Shown: positions 33,122 to 42,047, numbered from the stretch's first letter. The stretch is DNA of 64,000 bases from Anaerolineae bacterium (GCA_022841825.1 JALHQT010000004.1:372001-436000), one strand, 5' to 3'. Made by a program: numbers and translations. The notes: generated by a model not told the origin, from the letters alone.

Positions 33122-34015
33122 TTAGTACGGAATCTGGACGACCACGAAGGTCGTGTTGCCGATGCGCAGGCGGCTGCCATGCCGCACCTGCTGCTTACCC
33201 TCGTAGACTTCGATGTCGTTGACGAACGTGCCGTTGCGGCTGCCCAGGTCTTCGACAAACAGCGCGGGTTCGTCGGTCTGCTTATCGCGCGCCAGCTCGA
33301 ATTTGCAGTGCTTATTGCTGACGTATTCGTCGTGGCTGAGGACGAGTGTGACGGCGCTGTTCTTCTTTGACCGACCGATGATGTCGCCATGCACGATGGG
33401 GATGGGCAGCGCATTCTTAGGCTGGTCAAAGGCGAGGAGGAAGCGGATGGCGACTCCCTTGGGCTGCACCGGCTTGGCACCCCGCGCGACGGGCGCGGCG
33501 GGCAGCCCGCTGCGCATGGGATGCGATTCGAGGGTCGGCACGTCGGGGAACTCGGTGCGCCGCGTCCGCAGGATTTCCGGTTCATCGTCCAGATCGCGCG
33601 GCTTGACGGGGGTCGATGGCAGTTTGCCCGTGAGCGGGGCGTTGATCAGCGACTCGTAGTTCAGCGGGGTCGCCATCACGCCGTTTTCGATACCCGTCAT
33701 GTTGACCGTGCCGCCTTGGACACCATGAATGTTGTTGGTGATGCTGACGCTGCGCGGCGTACTCTTTGATTTTTTGTGGCTGGGCACTGCCTTCAAGCCA
33801 GTCTCCGTCAGATCAAGGATGCCATCGCCTGCGTCGGCGATATAACCGATGGTGAGCAGCTCGCCAAATGCCTTGTCGGCGCGCGCGGTATCGGAGAGAT
33901 GGCATGCGCTTTTGATCTTGCGTTTATGGCGCTCCATGGCATCGCGCGTACTGCTCATATAGGTGAGGATGGTTTCGGCATCCTGAGATAAGTTGGTGGT
34001 CTGTATGATAGCCAT
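33122..34015 (-). CDS. FHA domain protein with N-terminal winged-helix-like region
   Basis: The protein has 297 residues. Residues 10-85 look like a winged helix (ETILTYMSSTRDAMERHKRK, LLTIGYIADAGDGILDLTETGLKAV). A linker rich in Pro and Arg follows, and an FHA domain occupies about 195-295: VHGDIIGRSKKNSAVTLVL, YVSNKHCKFEL, VEDLGSRNGTFVNDIEV. Binding residues Arg, Ser, His and Asn-Gly are all present. It could couple DNA binding to Thr phosphorylation. The ATG at 34015 follows AAAGAG; the track's TTG two codons earlier is less likely. The divergent gene at 34266 also looks winged-helix-like and shares the 250-bp control region. Confidence 0.85.
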   Translation of the reverse strand: MAIIQTTNLSQDAETILTYMSSTRDAMERHKRKIKSACHLSDTARADKAFGELLTIGYIADAGDGILDLTETGLKAVPSHKKSKSTPRSVSITNNIHGVQGGTVNMTGIENGVMATPLNYESLINAPLTGKLPSTPVKPRDLDDEPEILRTRRTEFPDVPTLESHPMRSGLPAAPVARGAKPVQPKGVAIRFLLAFDQPKNALPIPIVHGDIIGRSKKNSAVTLVLSHDEYVSNKHCKFELARDKQTDEPALFVEDLGSRNGTFVNDIEVYEGKQQVRHGSRLRIGNTTFVVVQIPY

Positions 34016-34120
34016 GGTCAAACTCTTTACGCTGGTCGCGCCTGACGTTTGTTACGATGAAGTCGCAGGTTGTTTGCGGCGGCGGCGTTAACCGAAAATC
34101 AACCTTCTCTCTACGATTAG

Positions 34121-34190
34121 AATATAATGAATTGTCGGCACAACAATAAAAGAAATTGTGAAATTCATAAATTGTCGCAGATAATTGCAG
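34121..34190. promoter_or_regulatory. AT-rich divergent control region with repeated AATTGTCG motif
   Basis: The 250 bp between the two divergent genes are AT-rich. AATTGTCG occurs at 34130 and 34170, with variants AATTGTG (34154) and AATTGCAG (34183). ATTGT-N7-ACAAT forms a dyad at 34131-34147. A minus-strand -10-like TATATT overlaps the first copy. This looks like an operator array, but no regulator is assigned. Confidence 0.35.
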
Positions 34191-34265
34191 ACACGGTAGA
34201 ACTTTTCGCGTGATTTGCAGTCGTTATGCATTATCTCACTGGGCTTGATGTAGAAGGGTAGGACG

Positions 34266-34871
34266 ATGCCAAGTCGTTCGGATGAATATCGGTCGAAAAT
34301 ACTGGATAAGGTGGATCGCCTGCTATCGGAATTCGCGGAAGGAAAAGTCAGCCGCGAACAGTTTCATGCCATCTATGAGCATTACAGCACCCAACTCGAA
34401 ATGGTCGATCAACTGGACAATCCTGAGGTGAGCGCTGCATCGGCAGATGTCACCGGAACGACGATTGCGATCCGTGCGGCGCACATGGGCAAAGCGCTAG
34501 GCTTGATGATCTACCACAACAAGCGCGGTACGTTTGTCGATACGCTCGGTGAGTTCGACATTTCGCCCTCCACGCTCTCACCCACATTGAACAATTTCAC
34601 GTCGATGATGGAGTCCGGACAGCTCATCGACCGTCGCATTATCAAACAACCGGACAATCGCTGGCTGATGTTCGCCGCAGGGCGGTTTACCACGGTGGTC
34701 TCGCTCTTCCATCACGAACCCTCGGCGATCCAGATCCGCGAAGTTGAGCGTATGCATCACGACTTCGAGCTGGCGAACGAATCGGCGCTCCGTAGCAGCA
34801 ACGCCATCGACAACAACACGCTTGCCTATCCGTTCATCGTGATGCTGCAAAAGAAGCTCAAGAAGGCATGA
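34266..34871 (+). CDS. Hypothetical protein with possible winged-helix domain
   Basis: A soluble 201-residue protein. An N-terminal amphipathic helix (SKILDKVDRLLSEFAEGKVSREQFHAIYEHY) resembles a dimerisation segment. The central part (GTFVDTLGEFDISPSTLSPTLNNFTSMMESGQLIDRRII, a helix-turn-helix-like pattern) is followed by a beta hairpin ending in NRWLMFAAG. I do not recognise the family. AGGGTAGGACG precedes the ATG. It is divergent from the FHA gene. Its stop directly abuts the convergent stop of the next gene (no gap, TGATCA). Confidence 0.7.
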   Translation: MPSRSDEYRSKILDKVDRLLSEFAEGKVSREQFHAIYEHYSTQLEMVDQLDNPEVSAASADVTGTTIAIRAAHMGKALGLMIYHNKRGTFVDTLGEFDISPSTLSPTLNNFTSMMESGQLIDRRIIKQPDNRWLMFAAGRFTTVVSLFHHEPSAIQIREVERMHHDFELANESALRSSNAIDNNTLAYPFIVMLQKKLKKA

Positions 34872-35873
34872 TCAGACCTGGACACGATTCGGGTCAATGA
34901 CGTATTCCCACCAGTTCCACGCAATGCTGTTGGTGCTGCCCTCGATGTGCGGGAAGTGGCGGAACCACCACTTGTGATGCTCGCGGATGTCGCCGCCGCC
35001 CCAGTCGGATGCGGTGACAATGCGGGGTTCGCCTGTCAGGTCGGGGAAGCGAAGCCAGTTGTCACAGCGCGCGGGGACGGGACGCATGTTGCCCCAGTCG
35101 TAATCGCGCAGGCTGTTGGGCGCGAAGTGGACGTTGCCGCATTCCGCCTGACCTGGGTACTTGAGATCGTAGCGGGTGAAACGCTCGAACAGGTTGGCGT
35201 CGCCGTGCACGCGCTCAAAGACCTTGTAGAGGATCGATTCGGCGCGATGCCCCAAGTCCTCCAGCATTTCGCCGACGCCACGCTCAAAATTGAAGCCCAT
35301 GATGACGAAGCGGCGCTCGCAGCTTTGTGTTCCCTGGAGCGGCGGCGCGTTGCACCAGAAAGCGCCTCTGCCGCACATGATCGACTCGTAGTAACCGCCG
35401 TAGGGATGCCCGAACAGCCAGACCTCGTCGATGTCGCCGCGCTCGATGCGGCGCATCATGTCGAACTCGCGGACGAGCGCCATGTAATCGACGCCATCGG
35501 GGTCGTGGAATTTACGCGTGCGCCAGGCGTCGAGATAGCTTGACTCGTCGTAGCGAAAGCCGTCGTTTTTGACCGGGTAGCCATCGACGACGATATGCTC
35601 GGCGATCTCGTAGTTGGCGTAGCCGTAGCTGCACCAGCGCACATCGTCGATGTAGCCCTTGGCGAGCGATTCGGTGTCGTTCCAGCGGAAGTGCTGCTTG
35701 AGGGTGATGCCGCCCTTACTGCGCAGCGTCGGGTTGTGGGTGATCATCAGCACTTTGCGGCGGATGGGGGCAGGCGCGGGGTAATCGCCGGGCGGCGGGT
35801 TGAACGGCTGATTGTCGAGCGGGTGATTCTCGCCAGCAAACCATCGCTGCAATTGTCCCAACCAGTTTGGCAT
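34872..35873 (-). CDS. Conserved hypothetical protein, GGYYES/WCNAPP type
   Basis: A 333-residue protein without signal peptide or membrane helix. It has many Trp, Tyr and Gly residues and striking blocks such as RRKVLMITHNPTLRSKGG, DEVWLFGHPYGGYYESIMCGRGAFWCNAPPL, FVIMGFNFERGVGEMLEDLGHRAES, CGNVHFAPNS and HHKWWFRHFPHIEG. The Asp-Glu-Val-Trp and Gly-rich blocks look like the core of an enzyme or sugar-binding fold. I recall similar conserved proteins of unknown function in bacteria and fungi but cannot name the family. The ATG at 35873 was chosen because GAGGA sits 7 nt before it. Confidence 0.75.
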   Translation of the reverse strand: MPNWLGQLQRWFAGENHPLDNQPFNPPPGDYPAPAPIRRKVLMITHNPTLRSKGGITLKQHFRWNDTESLAKGYIDDVRWCSYGYANYEIAEHIVVDGYPVKNDGFRYDESSYLDAWRTRKFHDPDGVDYMALVREFDMMRRIERGDIDEVWLFGHPYGGYYESIMCGRGAFWCNAPPLQGTQSCERRFVIMGFNFERGVGEMLEDLGHRAESILYKVFERVHGDANLFERFTRYDLKYPGQAECGNVHFAPNSLRDYDWGNMRPVPARCDNWLRFPDLTGEPRIVTASDWGGGDIREHHKWWFRHFPHIEGSTNSIAWNWWEYVIDPNRVQV

Positions 35874-35984
35874 GTGCATTCCTCGTCTGATGACTGGCGA
35901 CCACTATACCGCACAAACGGGTGATATAGGCGCATAGAGGGTTTTGAAGTATCATTTTGCCAGGAAGCTACGAAAGGATTGCTG

Positions 35985-37700
35985 ATGCTGACGAATTTGC
36001 CTGCGACTCATGAGGAGTTTGCCAAACTCTCCTGGGCTGAAATTGAGCCATTTGCTCAGGCGCTCATCGAACGCCCGCTGACTGCCGAGACGGCGGACGA
36101 ATGGCTGCTTGACTGGACAAGCCTCGCCCGACAGATCGATGAAGCCAAGACACGGTTGGAAGTCGGGACGACGCTCGACACAACCGACGAGGCGCTGAAC
36201 CAGCGTTATCTCGCCAATCTCGAAAATGTCGTCACGCCCTGGCGCGCCGCCGAGCAGAAGCTGAAGGAGAAGCTGCTGGCGAGCGGATTGGAGCCTGCCG
36301 GGTTTGAGATTCCGCTGCGCGCCATCCGCGCAGAAGCGGCGCTCTTCCGCGAGGCGAACCTAACGCTCTTCAACGAAGAAGATCGCCTGGAGACGGAATA
36401 TGATCGCGTCATCGGTGCGCAGACTGTGATCTGGGACGGCGAAGAGAAGACCCTGACCCAGCTCACGCCATTCCTCGAAAGCCAGGATCGCGATCTACGC
36501 GAGCGCGCCTTCCGGCTTGCCGCCGAGCGCCGCTTGCAGGATCGCCCAGCGCTGAACGACTTGTGGCACAAGTTCCTGGACGTGCGCCATCAAATCGCCC
36601 TCAACGCCGACCAACCGGATTACCGCGCCTACAAGTGGATCGAGATGAAGCGCTTCGACTATACGCCGGACGATGCGCGGCGCTTCCACGCGGCAATCGA
36701 GGAGGTGGTCGTCCCGGCAGGGCGGCGGCTCCTGGAACGTAAGCGTGAGCGCATGGGGGTAGACGTGCTGCGTCCCTGGGATGCCGACTGGCGGATGACC
36801 ATCGATCCGCTCAACCGCCCGCCGCTGGCTCCATTCAAGGACGGCGCAGAGCTGACCGCCAAATCGACCGCCATGTTCCGCCAGGTCGATCCAAAGTTCG
36901 GGGAGTACCTGGACATCATGGAGCGCGACAGTATGCTCGATCTCGTCAATCGCAAGGGGAAGGCACCCGGCGGTTACCAGACCTATTTCGCCGTGCAGAA
37001 GCGCCCGTTCATCTTCATGAACGCCACCGGTTCGCATGGCGATGTGCAGACGATGCTGCACGAGGGCGGGCATGCCTTCCACAGCTTTGAGTCGATGCAC
37101 CTGCCGTACTATCAGCAGGGCGACATCACGATGGAGATCGCTGAGGTGGCGTCAATGTCGATGGAGCTGCTCGCCGCGCCGTATCTGACGGCGGACTACG
37201 GCGGCTTTTACGTGTCGCAGGCGGACGCCGACCGCGCCTTTGTCGATCATTTGACGGGATTGATTCGCTTTTGGGGTTACATGTCCGTAGTCGATGGTTT
37301 CCAGCATTGGGTCTATACGCACATTGACGACGCGCACGACATCGCACAGTGCGACGCCAAATGGGTCGAGCTGTGGAACCGCTTCATGCCCGTCGAGGAC
37401 TGGTCTGGCTTCGAGGACTCGCTCAACGCCTACTGGCAGCGTCAGGGGCACATCTACGGCAACCCGTTCTACTATATCGAGTATGGCTTGGCGCAGTTGG
37501 GCGCGGTGCAGGTCTGGCGCAATTCCCTGAGCGATGCCAAGGGCGCGGTGGCGGCGTATCGTCAAGCGCTGTCGCTGGGCGCGACCCGGACGCTGCCGGA
37601 GCTGTTCGCGGCTGCGGGAGCGAAATTCGCTTTTGACGAGGCGATCTTCCGCGAGGTCGTGCCGCTGATCGAGGACACCATCAACCGCCTGGATGGGTAG
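35985..37700 (+). CDS. M3 family oligoendopeptidase (PepF-like)
   Basis: A cytoplasmic zinc peptidase of 571 residues that cleaves short peptides. The zinc site HEGGHAFH is at about residues 352-359, with a second metal ligand glutamate in ITMEIAEVASMSMELLAA. An N-terminal helical cap (ETADEWLLDWTSLARQIDEA) and FEDSLNAYWQRQGHIYGNPFYYIEYGLAQLGA near the C terminus are family hallmarks. The ATG at 35985 has AAAGGA upstream. The gene is followed by a long palindromic repeat element. Confidence 0.93.
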   Translation: MLTNLPATHEEFAKLSWAEIEPFAQALIERPLTAETADEWLLDWTSLARQIDEAKTRLEVGTTLDTTDEALNQRYLANLENVVTPWRAAEQKLKEKLLASGLEPAGFEIPLRAIRAEAALFREANLTLFNEEDRLETEYDRVIGAQTVIWDGEEKTLTQLTPFLESQDRDLRERAFRLAAERRLQDRPALNDLWHKFLDVRHQIALNADQPDYRAYKWIEMKRFDYTPDDARRFHAAIEEVVVPAGRRLLERKRERMGVDVLRPWDADWRMTIDPLNRPPLAPFKDGAELTAKSTAMFRQVDPKFGEYLDIMERDSMLDLVNRKGKAPGGYQTYFAVQKRPFIFMNATGSHGDVQTMLHEGGHAFHSFESMHLPYYQQGDITMEIAEVASMSMELLAAPYLTADYGGFYVSQADADRAFVDHLTGLIRFWGYMSVVDGFQHWVYTHIDDAHDIAQCDAKWVELWNRFMPVEDWSGFEDSLNAYWQRQGHIYGNPFYYIEYGLAQLGAVQVWRNSLSDAKGAVAAYRQALSLGATRTLPELFAAAGAKFAFDEAIFREVVPLIEDTINRLDG

Positions 37701-37715
37701 TTGCTGATGCGTTGA

Positions 37716-37885
37716 AACACGAAGGGACGGAGTCAACGAAGAAACACGGAGGGAATTCCACTTGGCGTCGTTGGCGTCATGGCGGTTCAATCAAAGCGAT
37801 CAACCGCCATGACGCCAAGAGCGCCAGATGTGCTGAATCTCCGTGTGCCTTCGTATTCTCCGCGACTTCTCCGCGACTTCGTGTT
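37716..37885. repeat. Nested palindromic repeat element, copy 2 (AACACGAAG outside, GCCATGACGCCAA inside)
   Basis: The outer arms are an imperfect inverted repeat (AACACGAAGG...ACACGGAG against CTCCGTGT...CTTCGTGTT). The inner arms TTGGCGTCATGGCGGTT (37771-37787) and AACCGCCATGACGCCAA (37802-37818) match perfectly around 14 nt. The inner arm recurs at 15221-15289. The roughly 170-bp element fills the gap between the convergent peptidase and GNAT-DUF952 genes and could fold back completely. Confidence 0.8.
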
Positions 37886-37889
37886 GAGA

Positions 37890-38861
37890 TCAGATTTCAG
37901 GTTGGCGAAAAGCACCTGCCTCATCCGGTGCGTAGGGCACGACGCGGATGACGGCGTCGAGATTGAGCGGCGCGTAGAGATGCGGGAATCGCTCGTGCGC
38001 GCGCTCTGGGTTCCGGGGCGCTTCGTAGACGAGCGGTGTCGTCAGCTTGCCCGGATCGATCTCCAAGAGAAGGACGTCCTGCCTTCCGGCATAGTAGCGA
38101 TTGGCGCTGCCCGCGACCTGCTCCAGCGTCGAAAAGTGTATGAAGCCCTCCTTTGCCAGGCTGGACGCGCTGTAATGGGTTCCGCCGCGCGCGCTGTCCC
38201 AGGCTGCCTGTGTGATGATGTGATAGATCATGGTTTGTCCTTGATAGTCCGGGTTTTCGCGCATGAGCAGCGTGGCGGTGTTATCCGAGCGCGGGTCGGT
38301 CACGTAGCCATAGAGCAGGCGGACAAAGCGCAATCCGCTGCGGAGCTGGGGCGTCAGCGTTGGGTCGGTCAGCTCGCCCGCGACCACACGCGCCGCATAC
38401 GTCTCGATGCTCATGCCGCGATGCGTGTCATAGCCCGGCAGCAGCCCGGCGACCAGCTCGCCGCGCAGCCCTAATCGCCGCGCGAGTTTCTGTCGTTCGG
38501 CATAGAACAGCTTCGCGATGCCCATCCGTCGAAAATCGGGATGCACGCTCATGTCGATGCCATACAGCCAGACGCCGTTTGGCTCGTGCGTGGTCAGCCA
38601 GTTGTGCCCGATGAACGGAATGTAGTGGGCGGGCGGCGGATCGAAGTTCGTGCGCATACTGGTCGATGCGGCGGCGAGGCGCACCCCATCCGGCGCATGT
38701 GCCAGCGCGACGAACTGCCCTTCCGCGAATACCCGCATATGGCTGCGATAATGCTCCGCCGTGAAGTAGTCTTCTTCCGGCAGGGTAGGGAAGCATGCGC
38801 GCTGCATATCAGCGGCGGCTTCCGCGTGTTCCTCGCGCGTGTTGACGATCTCAAGCTTCAT
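37890..38861 (-). CDS. GNAT acetyltransferase fused to a DUF952 domain
   Basis: The protein has 323 residues. Residues 1-210 are a GNAT domain of the same subfamily as the tandem paralogues at 23.5-25.3 kb, with GHNWLTTHEPNGVWLYGIDMSVHPDFRRMGIAKLFYAER (acetyl-CoA loop RRMGIA) and NPDY near the end. Residues about 212-320 are a DUF952 domain: IYHIITQAAWDSARGGTHYSASSLAKEGFIHFST, ... LLEIDPGKLTTPLVYEAP, FPHLYAPLNLDAVIRVVPY. DUF952 proteins are usually stand-alone and of unknown function. No frameshift is needed. The ATG at 38861 follows a weak AAGAAGAAC-like site. Confidence 0.9.
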   Translation of the reverse strand: MKLEIVNTREEHAEAAADMQRACFPTLPEEDYFTAEHYRSHMRVFAEGQFVALAHAPDGVRLAAASTSMRTNFDPPPAHYIPFIGHNWLTTHEPNGVWLYGIDMSVHPDFRRMGIAKLFYAERQKLARRLGLRGELVAGLLPGYDTHRGMSIETYAARVVAGELTDPTLTPQLRSGLRFVRLLYGYVTDPRSDNTATLLMRENPDYQGQTMIYHIITQAAWDSARGGTHYSASSLAKEGFIHFSTLEQVAGSANRYYAGRQDVLLLEIDPGKLTTPLVYEAPRNPERAHERFPHLYAPLNLDAVIRVVPYAPDEAGAFRQPEI

Positions 38862-38896
38862 GAGTGTTCTTCTTTAGGCGCAGATCATAAGTGACA

Positions 38897-38970
38897 GTGC
38901 GAAGTGCGCAGTGCGAGGTGCGAACAAGCAGAGGATTGTTCTTTTGCACTACGCACTGCGCACCTCGCAC
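38897..38970. repeat. GTGCGAAGTGCGCAGTGCG imperfect inverted repeat
   Basis: GTGCGAAGTGCGCAGTGCG...GTGCGAA on the left pairs with TTGCACTACGCACTGCGC...CTCGCAC on the right, about 27 bp with a few mismatches and a 19-nt centre. It lies 4 nt past the aldehyde dehydrogenase stop and could end that transcript. The arm itself is built from a GTGCG repeat unit. Confidence 0.65.
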
Positions 38971-38974
38971 GACT

Positions 38975-40417
38975 TCATACGCCGCCGATAAAAATCGTCT
39001 TGCTCTCCATGTACTCGTGCAGCCCTTCGGCACCGCTTTCGCGCCCGATGCCGCTTGCTTTGACGCCGCCAAATGGCGCTTCTGGCGTGACGGGCATCCA
39101 CTCGTTTATGCCGATCATGCCGAATTCAAGTTGTTCGTAGACGTGGATGGCGGTCGTCAGATCGTTGGTTTGCACGTAGGCGGCAAGCCCGGCTTCCAGA
39201 CCATTGGCGAGCGCAATCGCTTCGTCGGGATCGGTGAACGGGATGATCGGCATGACGGGACCGAAGACTTCATCGCTGTACACGCGCATGTCCGGCGTGA
39301 CGTTTGCCAGCACGGTTGGCTTGTAGAAGTAGCCGCGCTCGAACTCCGCTGGGCGCGCCCCACCTGCCAGCACTTCTGCACCCGCACCCACCGCCTCGCC
39401 GACCATGCGCTCCAGACGGTCGCGCTGCACGGTATTGATGAGCGGTCCTACGTCGGTCGCCGGGTCAATGCCGTTGCCGAGTTTCAGCCCATTGGAGGCT
39501 TTGACGGCAGCGTCGATGAACTCCTCGGCGATTTGCGTGTGGACGTAGAAGCGCTGCGGCGCGATGCAGACCTGCCCGTTATTGCGGTACTTGCTGGCGA
39601 CGGCGGCTTTGGCGACCTTTTCGACGTTGACATCGGGGAAGATCAGGACGGGTGCGTTGCCGCCCATCTCCAGCGCCAGTTTGGTAACGGTGCGCGACGC
39701 GCCATCCATCAGCAGCTTGCCGACGCGCGTGCTGCCTGTGAAGCTGATCTTGCGCAGGCGCGGGTCGTCGAGCATGACCTGCCCCATCGCCGCCGGGTCG
39801 CCGTTGATGCAGTTGATGACGCCAGCGGGCGCGCCGCTTTCGTGGAGCGCCTGCGCCATGAGCATGGCGGTGCGTGGTGTGTATTCCGACGGGCGACCGA
39901 CGACGGTGCAGCCTGCGCCCAGGGCAGCCGCCCAGCCGCGCGCCGGGTTGTATGCGGGGAAGTTCCAGGCGGTGATGACGCCGACGACGCCGAGCGGCTG
40001 TGAGATGACCATCGTGCGGCGGGTGCTGCGGCGGTCGGGGATGACACGACCGTAAGCGCGTTTGCCTTCTTCCGCGTACCACTCAAAGAAGTTGGCGCTG
40101 GTCGTCCATTCACCGCTTGCCTCGCGCAGCGGCTTCCCGCTCTCCTCGCTGGTGACGCGCGCCAGGTCGTTAAGGCGCGCACGTATCCAGTTCGCGGCGC
40201 TTTTCAGGACTTCTGCGCGTTCATAGGGCGTCTTGCCCGCCCAGGTGGGGAAGGCGGCAGCGGCGGCGTCGATGGCGGCGGTCGCGTCGCGCGCGCCGCC
40301 GAACGGCAGGATGCCGAGCGAGGTTTCGTAGGCGGGGTTAATCAGATCCCAGGTGCCGCCGTCAAGGGCATCGACCCACTCGCCATTGATGAGCTGCTTG
40401 AAGATGTAATCGGACAT
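38975..40417 (-). CDS. NAD(P)-dependent aldehyde dehydrogenase, succinate-semialdehyde dehydrogenase type
   Basis: An enzyme of 480 residues that oxidises an aldehyde to the acid. The order of motifs is standard: WNFPAYNPARGWAAALGAGCTVVGRPSEYTP, FTGSTRVGKLL, the general base glutamate in KLALEMGGNAPVL, the catalytic cysteine in NNGQVCIAPQRF, and PFGGVKASGIGRESG near the C terminus. The GabD type is suggested by overall motifs and by nearby 4-aminobutyrate aminotransferases, not by a unique residue. Note GRPSEYTP where KPSE/RPSE is usual. The ATG at 40417 excludes 35 poorly conserved residues of the track ORF. Confidence 0.9.
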   Translation of the reverse strand: MSDYIFKQLINGEWVDALDGGTWDLINPAYETSLGILPFGGARDATAAIDAAAAAFPTWAGKTPYERAEVLKSAANWIRARLNDLARVTSEESGKPLREASGEWTTSANFFEWYAEEGKRAYGRVIPDRRSTRRTMVISQPLGVVGVITAWNFPAYNPARGWAAALGAGCTVVGRPSEYTPRTAMLMAQALHESGAPAGVINCINGDPAAMGQVMLDDPRLRKISFTGSTRVGKLLMDGASRTVTKLALEMGGNAPVLIFPDVNVEKVAKAAVASKYRNNGQVCIAPQRFYVHTQIAEEFIDAAVKASNGLKLGNGIDPATDVGPLINTVQRDRLERMVGEAVGAGAEVLAGGARPAEFERGYFYKPTVLANVTPDMRVYSDEVFGPVMPIIPFTDPDEAIALANGLEAGLAAYVQTNDLTTAIHVYEQLEFGMIGINEWMPVTPEAPFGGVKASGIGRESGAEGLHEYMESKTIFIGGV

Positions 40418-40442
40418 GGATTCTTTACCCTTCTCGCTATTA

Positions 40443-40472
40443 TGTGAGAGTATTCTGATAATATGACTCACA
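40443..40472. promoter_or_regulatory. Possible operator dyad TGTGAG-N18-CTCACA
   Basis: The dyad sits between the divergent aldehyde dehydrogenase and Mrr-like genes, in an AT-rich 90-bp gap, and overlaps -10-like TATTAT and GATAAT sequences on both strands. Binding protein unknown. Confidence 0.3.
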
Positions 40473-40507
40473 AATATGCACGCATGATTGACTTCAGAGG
40501 GTAGCCG

Positions 40508-41260
40508 ATGACCACACAACAAGCAATGTTTGATAACTTCATGACCACTATTGTTTGGCTCTTTCAGCTTCTCTTTGATCTTTGGCCACTAATGCTTTTG
40601 TACGCGTTTGCGGGCATTCTGAATCGAAATGGCAACGTGCTGCGACCGTTGGCTGCTGTAGCTGTGTTGTGGGTTTTATTGCGGTTTGCACTCTACTTTC
40701 TTTCACCTCTCGCCCCCAACGTGACCGGATTGAAGATAATCCCGGAACCTGTCAACACAACTGCATATCTACTGGTTGCAGGTGGAATTGTTCTTTTGTG
40801 GCTGGCGTGGGAATACCTGAAACGTGGTTACTTTCGGCGGAAGACCGGAAAAATCGACAGCATAGCGGCAATGGTCGAGCTGTCTCCTTCGCAGTTTGAA
40901 GACATGATTGTCGAACTCTATCGCGTTGCAGGGCACGATGCCAAACGCACCGGGCGCACAGGCGATCACGGTATCGATGTCATCGTGAATGCGAAGAATG
41001 GCGAAAAGTGGGTTGTGCAATGCAAGCGCTGGCGCGGAGGAACTATCGGTGAGCCGCTTGTGCGTGACTTTTACGGAGCAATGCAGCATGAGAAGGCGGA
41101 CAAAGGCATTATCATCACAACAGCCCACTTTTCCGCAGCTGCGCAGCGCTGGGCGCGCGGCAAGCCGCTCAATCTCTATCATGGTGAGCAACTGCTGCGC
41201 CTTTGGCGGCGCGCGCAGGCGACAAGAGAAGTAGCCACAAAGTCATCAACGATTGCATAA
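40508..41260 (+). CDS. Membrane-anchored Mrr-like restriction endonuclease
   Basis: The protein has 250 residues. Two to three hydrophobic helices occupy residues 10-115 (TTIVWLFQLLFDLWPLMLLYAF, VAVLWVLLRFALYFLS, AYLLVAGGIVLLWLAWEYL). The C-terminal half is an Mrr_cat nuclease domain with the PD-(D/E)xK core: LSPSQFEDMIVELYRVAGHDAKRTGRTGDHGIDVIVN, then WVVQCKRW; the catalytic residues are D of GIDV and Q-x-K. Mrr enzymes cut methylated DNA or act as general defence nucleases. The 5' third is AT-richer than neighbouring genes, which hints at transfer. GAGGGTAG lies just before the ATG. Confidence 0.87.
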   Translation: MTTQQAMFDNFMTTIVWLFQLLFDLWPLMLLYAFAGILNRNGNVLRPLAAVAVLWVLLRFALYFLSPLAPNVTGLKIIPEPVNTTAYLLVAGGIVLLWLAWEYLKRGYFRRKTGKIDSIAAMVELSPSQFEDMIVELYRVAGHDAKRTGRTGDHGIDVIVNAKNGEKWVVQCKRWRGGTIGEPLVRDFYGAMQHEKADKGIIITTAHFSAAAQRWARGKPLNLYHGEQLLRLWRRAQATREVATKSSTIA

Positions 41261-41415
41261 TCGTAGCGAGCGGGGGAGATGGCGGACGAGGCGCGCCCCT
41301 ACCACCACACTATTTCGCGTGTTTCCGATACTTCTCTGATGATCGCGTCATCTGTCCGTAAGCGTACATGCGGTATCATGGTGGCAAGTTCGATACACAG
41401 ATAGGACTGCAAACG

Positions 41416-41964
<549 letters not shown>

Positions 41965-42002
41965 GGCAGGCAGCGGTCAATCGACCGTCAGTTGGATGAA
42001 CG

Positions 42003-42030
42003 AGGGGCTGTGCGCCCCTTGTTCTGTTTC
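42003..42030 (+). terminator. Intrinsic terminator after msrA
   Basis: AGGGGC-TGTGC-GCCCCT forms a 6-bp GC stem followed by TGTTCTGTTTC. It begins 39 nt past the msrA stop. Confidence 0.6.
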
Positions 42031-42047
42031 TGGCAAATCCCTACAAT
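42019..42047 (+). promoter_or_regulatory. Possible promoter for the lytic transglycosylase gene
   Basis: TTGTTC and TACAAT are 17 bp apart, with the predicted start about 28 nt before the ATG at 42082. The -10 matches 5 of 6 positions and the -35 only 3 of 6. It overlaps the T run of the preceding terminator. Confidence 0.4.
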
